Shown: positions 41,505-50,185 of the stretch, piece by piece
Numbering within the stretch: the stretch's first letter is position 1
Layout: every line of letters starts with the position of its first letter
From: Burkholderia arboris
GTDB taxonomy: Bacteria > Pseudomonadota > Gammaproteobacteria > Burkholderiales > Burkholderiaceae
DNA: 64,000 nt
NCBI RefSeq assembly: GCF_902499125.1
Contig: NZ_CABVPX010000041.1
Coordinates: forward strand, 1-64,000
Direction: 5' to 3'
Position numbers and translations under genes: made by a program
The notes under the pieces: model-generated
Told to the model about the DNA's origin: nothing
What the model saw: only the letters and a program-made list of their open reading frames with translations
Database searches by the model: none

Positions 41505-42521
41505 ATGCATCCCGCGATTACCACGTGGCTCACGGCGACCGGAGTGGCTCTGGCCGCCGCCGTCGCCTCGACGCTCATCCTGCGGACGCTGCTCGCCACG
41601 GGGCTGGCCTGGCGACTCGCGACCGATATTCCGAACGACCGTTCGCTGCATACGCTGCCGACCCCGCGCGTCGGCGGCTGGGGCATCGTGCCCGTGTCCG
41701 TGATCGCGATCCTGTGGCTTGCGCCGTCGATGTGGCTGGTGGCGGTGGCCGCCGCCGGGCTGGCCGCGCTGTCGCAGCTCGACGACCGGCGCGGGTTGCC
41801 GGCGCGGGTCCGGTTCGCCGCGCACCTTGCCGCGGTCGTCGCGCTGATCGCCGTCTATCCGGCCGCCGCGCCGTGGTGGCTCCTTGCCGGCGTCGGTTTC
41901 GGGATGATCTGGCTGACCAATCTGTACAACTTCATGGACGGCGCGGACGGTCTCGCCGGCGGCATGGCGCTGTTCGGCTTCGGCGCCTATGCGGCCGCCG
42001 CGCTGGCCGGTGCGCAGCCGGCGCCGGATCTCGTCGTGGGCGGCACGGCGATTGCGGGCGCCGCGTTCGGCTTTCTGCTGCTGAATTTCCATCCGGCGAA
42101 GCTGTTTCTCGGCGACGCGGGCTCGATTCCGCTCGGGTTCATGGCGGGCGCGCTCGGCTACTGGGGCTGGCGCGGCGGGGTCTGGCCGATCTGGTTTCCG
42201 GCGATGGTGTTCTCGCCCTTTATTGCCGATGCATCTGTAACACTTGCGAGACGTTTGTTACGCGGGGAAAAGTTCTGGCAGGCGCACCGGGAGCATTACT
42301 ATCAGCGAATGGTGCGCTCCGGCACGGGCCATCGGCGCACCGCCATTTACTGGTACCTCGTGATGCTCGCGGGCATAATCACAGGCCTGTGGGCATTGGA
42401 CCGCCCGGCCATGCAGCAGTGGGGGCTGTTGGCCGCCTGGTATGGCGTGCTGGCGTGTATTGGCTGCGCGATCGACGTGCGCTGGCGCCGGGTCGGTACG
42501 GTCACCGAAAACAAATCTTGA
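41505..42521 (+). CDS. wbiH: undecaprenyl-phosphate sugar-phosphate transferase (WecA/WbpL family)
   Basis: The protein has 338 residues with about ten membrane helices. Family motifs: TPRVGGWGI (cytoplasmic loop), SQLDDRRGLP (Mg-binding Asp-Asp), LYNFMDGADGLAGG, AKLFLGDAGSIPLG and the C-terminal HREHYYQRMV. It transfers a HexNAc-phosphate (or N-acetylfucosamine/quinovosamine-phosphate) to undecaprenyl phosphate and so starts O-antigen synthesis. It begins 5 bp after wbiG. A second enzyme of this family is encoded on the minus strand at 44514-45620. Confidence 0.92.
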   Translation: MHPAITTWLTATGVALAAAVASTLILRTLLATGLAWRLATDIPNDRSLHTLPTPRVGGWGIVPVSVIAILWLAPSMWLVAVAAAGLAALSQLDDRRGLPARVRFAAHLAAVVALIAVYPAAAPWWLLAGVGFGMIWLTNLYNFMDGADGLAGGMALFGFGAYAAAALAGAQPAPDLVVGGTAIAGAAFGFLLLNFHPAKLFLGDAGSIPLGFMAGALGYWGWRGGVWPIWFPAMVFSPFIADASVTLARRLLRGEKFWQAHREHYYQRMVRSGTGHRRTAIYWYLVMLAGIITGLWALDRPAMQQWGLLAAWYGVLACIGCAIDVRWRRVGTVTENKS

Positions 42522-42533
42522 GGTCTCCCGCCG

Positions 42534-44408
42534 ATGTTGCGATCCAAAGCATCTTGGCTGTCACTGAGTGCTTTCCTGTTCGACCTGCTGGCGGTACTTG
42601 CCGCCTGGCTGTTCGCCTATCTCGTCCGCTTCAACGGTAGCGTTCCGCCCGATTTCCTCGGCGGCGCGCTGATGGCGCTGACGTGGGTGCTGCCCGTGTA
42701 CGCGCTGATGTTCCACGTGTTCGGCCTGTATCGCGGGCTGTGGGTGTTTGCGAGCCTGCCCGACCTGATGCGCATTGCGAAGGCAGTGGGCGGCGGCGGC
42801 GTGATCGTGATGATCGGCGCGGTAATGTTCCAGCCGGTGCCGATCATTCCGCGCTCGGTGCTGCTCGTGTCGCCGCTGATGCTGTTCCTGGCGATGGGCG
42901 GCGCGCGCGCGCTGTATCGCGCGACCAAGGAGTATTACCTGTACGGCGGGCTCGTCGGGAAGGGCAAGCCGGTGCTGGTGCTCGGCGCGGGCACGGCCGG
43001 CGCGAGCCTCGCGCGCGAACTGTCGCGCTCCGGCGAGTGGCGTCTCGTCGGTCTGCTCGATGACGACGTCACCAAGCAGGGCCGGGAGGTCTACGGTTAC
43101 AAGGTGCTGGGCTCGTTCAACGACCTCAAGCACTGGACCGACGCGATGAAGGTCGAATACGCGATCATCGCGATTCCGTCGGCGTCGGTCGAGGTGCAGC
43201 GCCGCGTCGCGACGCTGTGCGTGCGGGCCGGCGTGAAGGCGATGGTGCTGCCTTCGCTGACCGCGCTGATGCCGGGGCAGGGCTTCCTGTCGCAGGTACG
43301 GAACATCGATCTCGAGGATCTGCTCGGCCGCGACGCCGTGACGATCGACACGCCGCACGTCGAGGCGCTGCTGCGTGGCCGTGTCGTGATGGTGACGGGC
43401 GCGGGTGGCTCGATCGGCTCCGAGCTGTGCCGGCAGATCCTGCGCTTCGCGCCGGCGCAACTCGTCGCGTTCGACCTGTCCGAATACGCGATGTACCGGC
43501 TGACCGAGGAGCTGCGCGAGCGCTTCCCCGATCTGCCGGTCCTGCCGATCATCGGCGATGCGAAAGATTCGCTGCTGCTCGACCAGGTGATGTCGCGCCA
43601 CGCACCGCACATCGTGTTCCACGCGGCCGCCTACAAGCACGTGCCGCTGATGGAGGAGCACAACGCGTGGCAGGCGCTGCGCAACAACGTGCTCGGCACC
43701 TATCGCGTGGCACGTGCGGCGATCCGCCACGACGTGCGTCACTTCGTGCTGATCTCGACCGACAAGGCCGTCAATCCGACCAACGTGATGGGCGCGAGCA
43801 AGCGCCTGGCCGAAATGGCCTGCCAGGCGTTGCAGCAGACGAGCGGGCGCACGCAGTTCGAGACGGTGCGCTTCGGCAACGTGCTCGGCAGCGCCGGCAG
43901 CGTGATTCCGAAGTTCCAGCAGCAGATCGCGAAGGGCGGCCCGGTGACGGTCACGCACCCGGAGATCACGCGCTTCTTCATGACGATCCCGGAAGCGTCG
44001 CAGCTCGTGCTGCAGGCATCGAGCATGGGGCATGGCGGCGAGATCTTCATTCTCGACATGGGCGAACCGGTGAAGATCGTCGATCTCGCGTGCGACCTGA
44101 TCCGCCTGTACGGTTTCTCGGAAGAACAGATCCGCATCGAGTTCACCGGGCTGCGGCCGGGCGAGAAGCTCTACGAGGAATTGCTCGCGGACGACGAGGC
44201 GACGACGCGCACGCCGCATCCGAAGCTGCGGATCGCACGTGCGCGCGAAACGCCGGACAATTTCCTCGACGAGTTGCTGCCGTGGCTGATGCAGCATCGC
44301 GTGCTGCCCGACGACGAAGTGCGGCGCGACCTGCGGCGCTGGGTGCCCGAGTATCAGACGGCCACCGTGCCGGCCCTGAAGAGCGTGCGGGTCGCGTCGA
44401 ACCGCTGA
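42534..44408 (+). CDS. wbiI: membrane UDP-sugar dehydratase/epimerase (FlaA1/CapD/WbpM family)
   Basis: The protein has 624 residues. Four N-terminal membrane helices (about 10-125), a first Rossmann-like domain with VLVLGAGTAGASLAREL (about 142-158), and a C-terminal catalytic SDR domain from about 280 with VMVTGAGGSIGSELC, VFHAAAYKHVPLMEEH, ISTDKAVNPTNVMGASKR and FTGLRPGEKLYEELL. WbpM-type enzymes make UDP-4-keto-6-deoxy-GlcNAc on the way to QuiNAc or FucNAc. It closes the O-antigen operon; a terminator follows. Confidence 0.94.
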   Translation: MLRSKASWLSLSAFLFDLLAVLAAWLFAYLVRFNGSVPPDFLGGALMALTWVLPVYALMFHVFGLYRGLWVFASLPDLMRIAKAVGGGGVIVMIGAVMFQPVPIIPRSVLLVSPLMLFLAMGGARALYRATKEYYLYGGLVGKGKPVLVLGAGTAGASLARELSRSGEWRLVGLLDDDVTKQGREVYGYKVLGSFNDLKHWTDAMKVEYAIIAIPSASVEVQRRVATLCVRAGVKAMVLPSLTALMPGQGFLSQVRNIDLEDLLGRDAVTIDTPHVEALLRGRVVMVTGAGGSIGSELCRQILRFAPAQLVAFDLSEYAMYRLTEELRERFPDLPVLPIIGDAKDSLLLDQVMSRHAPHIVFHAAAYKHVPLMEEHNAWQALRNNVLGTYRVARAAIRHDVRHFVLISTDKAVNPTNVMGASKRLAEMACQALQQTSGRTQFETVRFGNVLGSAGSVIPKFQQQIAKGGPVTVTHPEITRFFMTIPEASQLVLQASSMGHGGEIFILDMGEPVKIVDLACDLIRLYGFSEEQIRIEFTGLRPGEKLYEELLADDEATTRTPHPKLRIARARETPDNFLDELLPWLMQHRVLPDDEVRRDLRRWVPEYQTATVPALKSVRVASNR

Positions 44409-44458
44409 CGGCCGTGCCGCGGCGGCGCGGCCACCCGCGGCCGCTGTTTCGCCCAAAA

Positions 44459-44485
44459 GAAAAGCGCCCCGCGGGGCGCTTTTTT
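44459..44485. terminator. bidirectional terminator between wbiI and ogcI
   Basis: AAAGCGCCCC-GC-GGGGCGCTTT is a near-perfect palindrome flanked by A-runs on the left and a T-run on the right, so it can act on both strands for the convergent wbiI and the minus-strand wecA-like gene. Confidence 0.9.
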
Positions 44486-44513
44486 CATGCCGGGTCGTGA
44501 GCGGCCCAGGTGT

Positions 44514-45620
44514 TCAGCGGCTGTGCCGGTGCTTGCGCACCACCATCCACCGCGGCGCGCGGAACCGCACGATGCTGATGTACAGCCACACGTAGGTCAG
44601 CGCGAACAGCACGACGAACACGAACAGGTGCACGGTGTGCCGCCAGAACAGCGTCGCCGGGATCACCGCGACGAGGCACAGCAGCCACAGGTACGGCGAC
44701 GTCAGCGAATTGCGGCGCGTCAGGTCGTGCGCGTGCTTCGTGCCGACGGCCCAGCGCATCAGCCGCTTGTACACGAGCATGTGCAGGTGCACGCCGTCCG
44801 GAATGCCGGGCGACATGCCGCGGATGAATTTCTTCCGGTAGATCGAGAAGCAGGTCTCGAAGATCGGATACATGAACAGCAGCACGGGGTACCACGCCGA
44901 TACCTCGCGGTTGCGCATCACGAGCATGATCGCGAGTTCCGCGAGCATGAAGCCGATGAAATACGCGCCGCCGTCGCCGAGGAAGATCAGCCCGGCCGGG
45001 AAATTCCACAGGAAGAAGCCGAGTACGGCGCCCATCATGATGATCGACGCGGACATCACGACCGGGTCGCGGACCTGGAACGCCACGTACGCGAGCGACG
45101 CGAACATCATGAAGCTGACCATCGACGCGAGGCCGTTGAAGCCGTCGATGATGTTGATCGCATTCGCGAGCGCCGCGACCGCGAGCACGGTGACGAATGC
45201 CGAAATGGCGACGTAGCCGAGCAGGAAGTCGAGCGGCGGCACGCTGATGCGCGTGACCGCGATGTTCATCAGCCAGAATGCAAGCGCGGCCGCGCCCATC
45301 GTGCAGAGCAGCCGCGCGCGCGGCGACACGCGTTTGGTCAGGTCCTCGACGAGGCCGGACAGGAACGCCGGCATCCCGCAGGCCACGATGCCGAGAATGC
45401 TGCCGGCAATCGTCGGGTAGCGTTCCGTGAGCAGCAGCGCCGACGCGACGACGCCTGCGAGGATCCCGATGCCCCCGACCCGCGGCACGGGCCGCACGTG
45501 GAATTTCTGCACGCCGGCCAGGTCGCTGTCGATCGAGAATTTCTCGTGAAGGTGCGCGTAGCGCACGATGAACAGCGTGACGAGCAGGGAGACGATGAAG
45601 CCGGACGCGAAGCTGAGCAT
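44514..45620 (-). CDS. ogcI: initiating phosphoglycosyltransferase of protein O-glycan (WecA-like)
   Basis: The protein has 368 residues with about eleven membrane helices. WecA/PNPT motifs: RPVPRVGGIGI, LSGLVEDLTKRV (Asp pair region), NAINIIDGFNGLASM, LIFLGDGGAYFIG and the HLHMLVYKRL loop (HxHxL type). It should load HexNAc-phosphate on undecaprenyl phosphate. Together with galE, two glycosyltransferases and wzx, in this order, it matches the Burkholderia O-glycosylation cluster ogcXABEI (described for B. cenocepacia). It is the last gene of that minus-strand operon. Confidence 0.88.
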   Translation of the reverse strand: MLSFASGFIVSLLVTLFIVRYAHLHEKFSIDSDLAGVQKFHVRPVPRVGGIGILAGVVASALLLTERYPTIAGSILGIVACGMPAFLSGLVEDLTKRVSPRARLLCTMGAAALAFWLMNIAVTRISVPPLDFLLGYVAISAFVTVLAVAALANAINIIDGFNGLASMVSFMMFASLAYVAFQVRDPVVMSASIIMMGAVLGFFLWNFPAGLIFLGDGGAYFIGFMLAELAIMLVMRNREVSAWYPVLLFMYPIFETCFSIYRKKFIRGMSPGIPDGVHLHMLVYKRLMRWAVGTKHAHDLTRRNSLTSPYLWLLCLVAVIPATLFWRHTVHLFVFVVLFALTYVWLYISIVRFRAPRWMVVRKHRHSR

Positions 45621-45647
45621 GGGATCGCTCGAAAAATGGACAGCGGA

Positions 45648-46670
45648 TTATACAAAACCGCGCGGGTTCCCCTCCTGCCATCGCCAGTGGTCGGCACACA
45701 TTTCTTCAATACCGAGCGCGGCACGCCAGCCGATGATGTCGGCCGCGGCCTGCGGGTTCGCGTAACACTCGCCGATGTCGCCCGGGCGGCGTGCGACGAG
45801 CTCGTACGGCACCGGGCGGCCCGACGCCTTCTCGAACGCGCGCACGACTTCCAGCACGCTGTAGCCCTGGCCGGTGCCGAGGTTCACGACGAAGCTCGCG
45901 TCGCGCTTCGTCAGCGCGTCGAGCGCGGCGATGTGCCCCTTCGCGAGATCGACGACGTGGATGTAGTCGCGTACGCCCGTGCCGTCCGGCGTCGGGTAGT
46001 CGGAGCCGAACACGCGCAGCTTTTCCAGCTTGCCGACCGCGACCTGCGCGACATACGGCATCAGGTTGTTCGGGATGCCGGCCGGATCCTCGCCGATCAG
46101 CCCGCTCGCATGTGCGCCGACCGGGTTGAAATAGCGCAGCGTGGCGATCCGCCACGTCGGGTCCGAGACTTCGAGATCGCGCAGGATCTGCTCGGCGATC
46201 AGCTTCGACTGGCCGTACGGGTTCGTCGCGGACAGCGGGAACGATTCGTCGATCGGCGAGCGCTCGGGTACGCCGTACACGGTCGCGGACGAGCTGAACA
46301 CGAACTGCTTGACGTTGCGCTCGCGCATGACCTTGAGCACGGCGAGCAGGCCGCCGATGTTGTTCTGGTAGTACTCGAGCGGCTTCTCGACCGATTCGCC
46401 GACGGCCTTGAGCGCCGCGAAGTGAATCGTGCCGGTGATCGGGTGCGCGTCGAACACCTTCGCGAGCGCGGCTTCGTCGCACACGTCGACCTGGTGGAAC
46501 GCGGGCGTCTTGCCCGTGATCTGCGTGATGCGCCGCACGGACTCGGACTTGCTGTTGACGAGGTTGTCGACGATCACGACGTCGTAGCCGTTGCCGAGCA
46601 GCTCGACGGTCGTATGCGAGCCGATATAGCCCGCTCCGCCGGTGACGAGGATGGTGCCTTTAGCGGTCAT
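45648..46670 (-). CDS. ogcE: UDP-glucose/UDP-HexNAc 4-epimerase (GalE family)
   Basis: The protein has 340 residues. NAD motif VTGGAGYIGSHT at about 8-19, FAALKAVGES, VFSSSATVYG and YGQSKLIAE (Tyr/Lys). A regular GalE length. In this context it would provide UDP-Gal and/or UDP-GalNAc for the Gal-GalNAc-GalNAc glycan reported for Burkholderia. It is separated from the GT4 gene by 15 bp and from ogcI by 27 bp. It could also be called galE; the genome may hold another copy. Confidence 0.9.
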   Translation of the reverse strand: MTAKGTILVTGGAGYIGSHTTVELLGNGYDVVIVDNLVNSKSESVRRITQITGKTPAFHQVDVCDEAALAKVFDAHPITGTIHFAALKAVGESVEKPLEYYQNNIGGLLAVLKVMRERNVKQFVFSSSATVYGVPERSPIDESFPLSATNPYGQSKLIAEQILRDLEVSDPTWRIATLRYFNPVGAHASGLIGEDPAGIPNNLMPYVAQVAVGKLEKLRVFGSDYPTPDGTGVRDYIHVVDLAKGHIAALDALTKRDASFVVNLGTGQGYSVLEVVRAFEKASGRPVPYELVARRPGDIGECYANPQAAADIIGWRAALGIEEMCADHWRWQEGNPRGFV

Positions 46671-46685
46671 TGCTGATGCGCTCCT

Positions 46686-47822
46686 TCAGAGGGTGATACC
46701 GGTTAACGAATGGATGGTACGCCGGTAGCGTTCGACGACTTGCTGTTCGTCGAATTCCGCCGTGACCTTCTGCCGGCCGCGTGCGCCCATCGCGTCGCGT
46801 CCGGCCGTTCCGAGTTCGATCATGCGGAGCAGTTGCTCCGCGAGGCTTGCGCTGTCGCGCACGCGGCACAGGAAGCCGGTTTCGCCGTCGGCGACGACGT
46901 CGCGGCAGCCCGGCACGTCGGTCGCGACGATCGGGCGGCCCATCGCCGACGCTTCCATCAGCGTGCGCGGCACGCCTTCGCGATACGACGGCAGCACGAC
47001 GCAGTCGGCCGCCGCGATGTGCGGGCGTACGTCGTGCGCCTCGCCGAGATATTCGATGACGCCTTCGCGGACCCACGCGTCGACATCCGCGCGGCCGATC
47101 GCGCTCGGATTGTCGACGCCGAGCGGCCCGAGCAGCTGGAAGCGCGCGTCCGGGACGCGGGCCCGCACGAGGCGCGCGGCCTCGACGTATTCGCGCACGC
47201 CCTTGTCCCACAGCAGCCGGCCGATCAGGATGAAGACGGGGGCGTCGCCGGCGGGCAGCGGCACCGGCGAGAACTGTTCGAGATCGACGCCTTCGCCGTG
47301 CAGCAGCCGCGCGCGATCGGGGTGCGCGAGCAACTGCTCGTCGGTGAAGGTCGCGAGATCGTCGCGGTTCAGGAACCACACTTCGCGCGGGAAGCGGAAC
47401 GCGAACCGGTACAGGCGCTTCGCGACGCTCGCCGCGCGGCTCTTCTGGATGAACACGTAGCCGAGGCCCGTCGTCACCGCGATCGACGGCACGCGCGCGA
47501 GCCACGCGGCAACCGAGCCGTAGATGTTCGGCTTGATCGTGTAATGGAACACGAGATCGGGCTTCAGCGCGCGGTAATGGCGCGCCAGCGCGGCGAGCGT
47601 GCCGAGATCCTCGCGCGGGCTCGTGCCCTTCGACGCGACCGCGAGCGCCACGTAGCGGCAGCCCATCTGCTCGAGCAAGGGCACCGTGCGGTCGTGCGGC
47701 GCGATCACGACGACCTCGGCGCCGCGCGCGACGAGCGCACGGATCAGCCCGTGGCGATAGGTATGGATCGCCCAGGCCGTGTTGCAGACGAGCGCAATGC
47801 GCAGCGGGGAGGTGGCGGACAT
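46686..47822 (-). CDS. ogcB: family 4 glycosyltransferase of the O-glycan cluster
   Basis: The protein has 378 residues, GT-B fold. N-terminal domain: LRIALVCNTAWAIHTYRHGLI; a conserved HYTIKPNIYGS segment typical of the CapM/WbdN-like lipid-linked sugar transferases. C-terminal domain: FILIGRLLWDKGVREYVEA and VVLPSYREGVPRTLMEASAMGRPIVAT (EX7E pair). Probably adds the second or third sugar (GalNAc or Gal) to the lipid-linked glycan. Confidence 0.87.
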   Translation of the reverse strand: MSATSPLRIALVCNTAWAIHTYRHGLIRALVARGAEVVVIAPHDRTVPLLEQMGCRYVALAVASKGTSPREDLGTLAALARHYRALKPDLVFHYTIKPNIYGSVAAWLARVPSIAVTTGLGYVFIQKSRAASVAKRLYRFAFRFPREVWFLNRDDLATFTDEQLLAHPDRARLLHGEGVDLEQFSPVPLPAGDAPVFILIGRLLWDKGVREYVEAARLVRARVPDARFQLLGPLGVDNPSAIGRADVDAWVREGVIEYLGEAHDVRPHIAAADCVVLPSYREGVPRTLMEASAMGRPIVATDVPGCRDVVADGETGFLCRVRDSASLAEQLLRMIELGTAGRDAMGARGRQKVTAEFDEQQVVERYRRTIHSLTGITL

Positions 47823-47864
47823 GAAAAAAAGAAAAAATAAAGCGTCGAAAATGCCGGAAACGCG

Positions 47865-48689
47865 TCAGGCGGACGGCCGCGCGGCGAACAGCGTCTGCTT
47901 GATCCGCTGCAGCGTACGGTACGGCGTCACGAAATGCAGCAGGTTCTTGGCGAGGCCGGCCCAGTCGTACGGGTTCAGCGCGTTGAAGTGGCGCAGCAGC
48001 AGCGTGAGCGTCGATACCAGCTGGCGCCGGCGTTTGGTCGCGCTGATCCCGCCCTCGTTAAGCTCGTAATACAGGCCGAGTTCCGGCAGGTTCGCGCAAT
48101 CGTAGCGTTGCATTAACCGCAAAAAAAGATCGAGATCCTCGGCCGCACGGTATTTCGCGCGATAGTTGCCCACTTCGCGCACGGCGTCGATGCGCAGCAT
48201 GACCGACGGATGCACGAGCGGCGAGCGCAGGAAGCGCGTGCGGCGCAGCGTGCGCGGATCGGCGGGCGGCGTCAGCATGAAGCGCGGCTCGCCGGCGCGC
48301 GACACGACCTGCGTCCACATGCCGACGCAGGCCACGTTCGGGTGGGCGCCGAGAAACGCGCGCTCCTTCGCGAGGCGCTGCGGCGCGGAAAGGTCGCCGG
48401 CATCGATGCGTGCCGCATAGCGGAAGCCGCGGGCCGCGAGCGCGTCGATGCCGGCCGCGAGCGCGCGTTCGATGCCGCCGTTCTGCGGCATGCGCAGCAC
48501 GTCGATCGACAGGCCCGGCAGGTCGGGCGCGACGATCGGCGGCGTGCTGCCATCGTCGACGATCAGCACGTGGACGGGCGCATCCTCGCGAAACGACGCG
48601 AGGGTCCGGACGACGTCGTCGTGCCCGTTGTAGGCCGGCATCAGCACGGCCACGTCGTCGAGCGGGGGCGGGCAATCAGGGGACGTCAT
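47865..48689 (-). CDS. ogcA: family 2 glycosyltransferase of the O-glycan cluster
   Basis: The protein has 274 residues. Start Met 48689 overlaps the last 4 bp of the flippase gene; the longer open frame upstream lies within the flippase. GT-A motifs: VAVLMPAYNGHDDVVRTL, VLIVDDGS, ARIDAGDLSAPQRL (DxD equivalent) and RAAEDLDLFLRLM. The C-terminus is helical and basic. It should add one hexose or HexNAc to the undecaprenyl-linked glycan. Confidence 0.87.
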   Translation of the reverse strand: MTSPDCPPPLDDVAVLMPAYNGHDDVVRTLASFREDAPVHVLIVDDGSTPPIVAPDLPGLSIDVLRMPQNGGIERALAAGIDALAARGFRYAARIDAGDLSAPQRLAKERAFLGAHPNVACVGMWTQVVSRAGEPRFMLTPPADPRTLRRTRFLRSPLVHPSVMLRIDAVREVGNYRAKYRAAEDLDLFLRLMQRYDCANLPELGLYYELNEGGISATKRRRQLVSTLTLLLRHFNALNPYDWAGLAKNLLHFVTPYRTLQRIKQTLFAARPSA

Positions 48690-49957
48690 GTTCGCAGCTT
48701 GAAACGGATGTAATAAAAGTTGACGGCGGCGGCGGCCAGGTAGCCGGCCGCCAGCCCGACGAGCGCGCCGTACAGGCCGAGCCGCGGGATCGCGAACAGG
48801 TTGACGAGCGCGGCGATCGCCAGCGCGAGCAGCCATTTCGACAGCAACACGAATTTTGCTTGATATTTGAGAACGATAAGATTGCCTATCGCCTCGATGC
48901 CGGCCGGCACGGACAGCCAGACGGCCCAGCGGAAGATGTCGACCGATGCCTCGTAGCCGTGGCCGAACACCTTGCCGACGATCAGCGGGGCGGCCGCGTC
49001 GAGCACGAGCGCGCCGGCCGTCATCAGGCAGGCCGTCATCGCGATCAGCCGGACGATGTTGCGGCGCAGCCGCGCGACGTCCTGCACGCGGTAGACGAAG
49101 GCGGGCGCGATCGTCTGCGCGAGCATCAGCGCGAGCGTGATCCAGTTCTCGTTGAGCTGCTGCGCGGCCGAATAGCGGCCGAGATCGGCGAACGACACGT
49201 GGCGCTCGAGCATCAGGCGGTCGAGCTTCAGGAACAGGTACATGCAGATGAGGCCGAGCCAGAACACGGTGCCGGCCGTCGCAAAGTGCCTGAACAACGG
49301 CTTGTCGAGCGTCCAGCCGAGCGTGCCGCCGTTGCGATGCCGGTAGTACAGCAGCAGCGCGAAGCCGATTGCGGCGGCCTCGAGCGCCCACAGCCACGCG
49401 AAGCGTGCGGGGCCGGCCGCCGCGCGGACCAGCAGCCACACGAGCAGCGCCTTGGCGAGCGCGGTGATCATGCTGGCGACGAGCTGCGGCTTGCTGTAGG
49501 TCATGCTCTGCAGCCACGCGTTGATCACGCCGACGAACGGCTCGCGGAACACCATCGTGACCGCCAGGCCCGCGAGCATCGCGCCGACCAGCGGGTCGAA
49601 CGCGCCCGCGGCGATCGCGATCCAGGTCGCGGCGAGCGCGGCGGCCGACACGGCGATGCGCAGCGCGAACGCGCTGCCGAGCACCGCGCCGAGCTGGGCG
49701 GGCGGGCGCTGGACGATGGTCGGGACGAGGATTTCCGCGCCGCACACCCAGGTGAGCGGCGCCAGTACCAGGAGAAGCGTATTCGCATACTGCCATTTGC
49801 CGAACACATCTGGCCCGAAATAACGGGCCAGCAGGCCGCTGATCGCGATCGCGACGCCGATCTGCGTGAGCCGTTCGAGCCCCAGCCAGACGAGGTTCGC
49901 GACGGCCTTCGCGACGTCCGGGTTGCCGAAGCGCTTCAGCATGCGCTGGGGCGGCAC
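48686..49957 (-). CDS. ogcX: Wzx-type oligosaccharide flippase of the O-glycan cluster
   Basis: The protein is up to 423 residues. GTG 49957 is the first candidate start; ATG 49942 (MLKRFGNPDVAKAV) is an alternative 5 codons later, and neither has a good Shine-Dalgarno. About 12 membrane helices of the MOP/Wzx exporter fold, with cytoplasmic Arg/Lys-rich loops. It would flip the completed short lipid-linked glycan to the periplasm. No Wzy polymerase or Wzz regulator is encoded in this operon, consistent with a short non-polymerised glycan for protein glycosylation. Confidence 0.88.
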   Translation of the reverse strand: MPPQRMLKRFGNPDVAKAVANLVWLGLERLTQIGVAIAISGLLARYFGPDVFGKWQYANTLLLVLAPLTWVCGAEILVPTIVQRPPAQLGAVLGSAFALRIAVSAAALAATWIAIAAGAFDPLVGAMLAGLAVTMVFREPFVGVINAWLQSMTYSKPQLVASMITALAKALLVWLLVRAAAGPARFAWLWALEAAAIGFALLLYYRHRNGGTLGWTLDKPLFRHFATAGTVFWLGLICMYLFLKLDRLMLERHVSFADLGRYSAAQQLNENWITLALMLAQTIAPAFVYRVQDVARLRRNIVRLIAMTACLMTAGALVLDAAAPLIVGKVFGHGYEASVDIFRWAVWLSVPAGIEAIGNLIVLKYQAKFVLLSKWLLALAIAALVNLFAIPRLGLYGALVGLAAGYLAAAAVNFYYIRFKLRT

Positions 49958-50045
49958 GCGCGGGGGGCGGCCGGAGGCTGCGGGTTGGCGGCGGCGGGAC
50001 GGCTAGGCATTAAAATGGGCGACATGCGCGTCATCAAAACCCGCG

Positions 50046-50051
50046 ATTATA
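50046..50051 (-). promoter_or_regulatory. possible -10 box of the O-glycan operon
   Basis: TATAAT reads on the minus strand in the 228-bp divergent gap between the flippase and the phosphomutase genes, 89 bp upstream of the flippase start. No good -35 box is seen at the right spacing. Confidence 0.3.
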
Positions 50052-50185
50052 AGTGGGATCGCGGCCGCTCCAGCCGTTCCGCTCCGTGTTCCGCCGGCAG
50101 GCATGTATCATGCGCGGCACCGGCGAGAGGCAGCCACGCAGGCCTGACAATTTTCCATGCACGCAACTGAGAGAGAAGTGAATCG

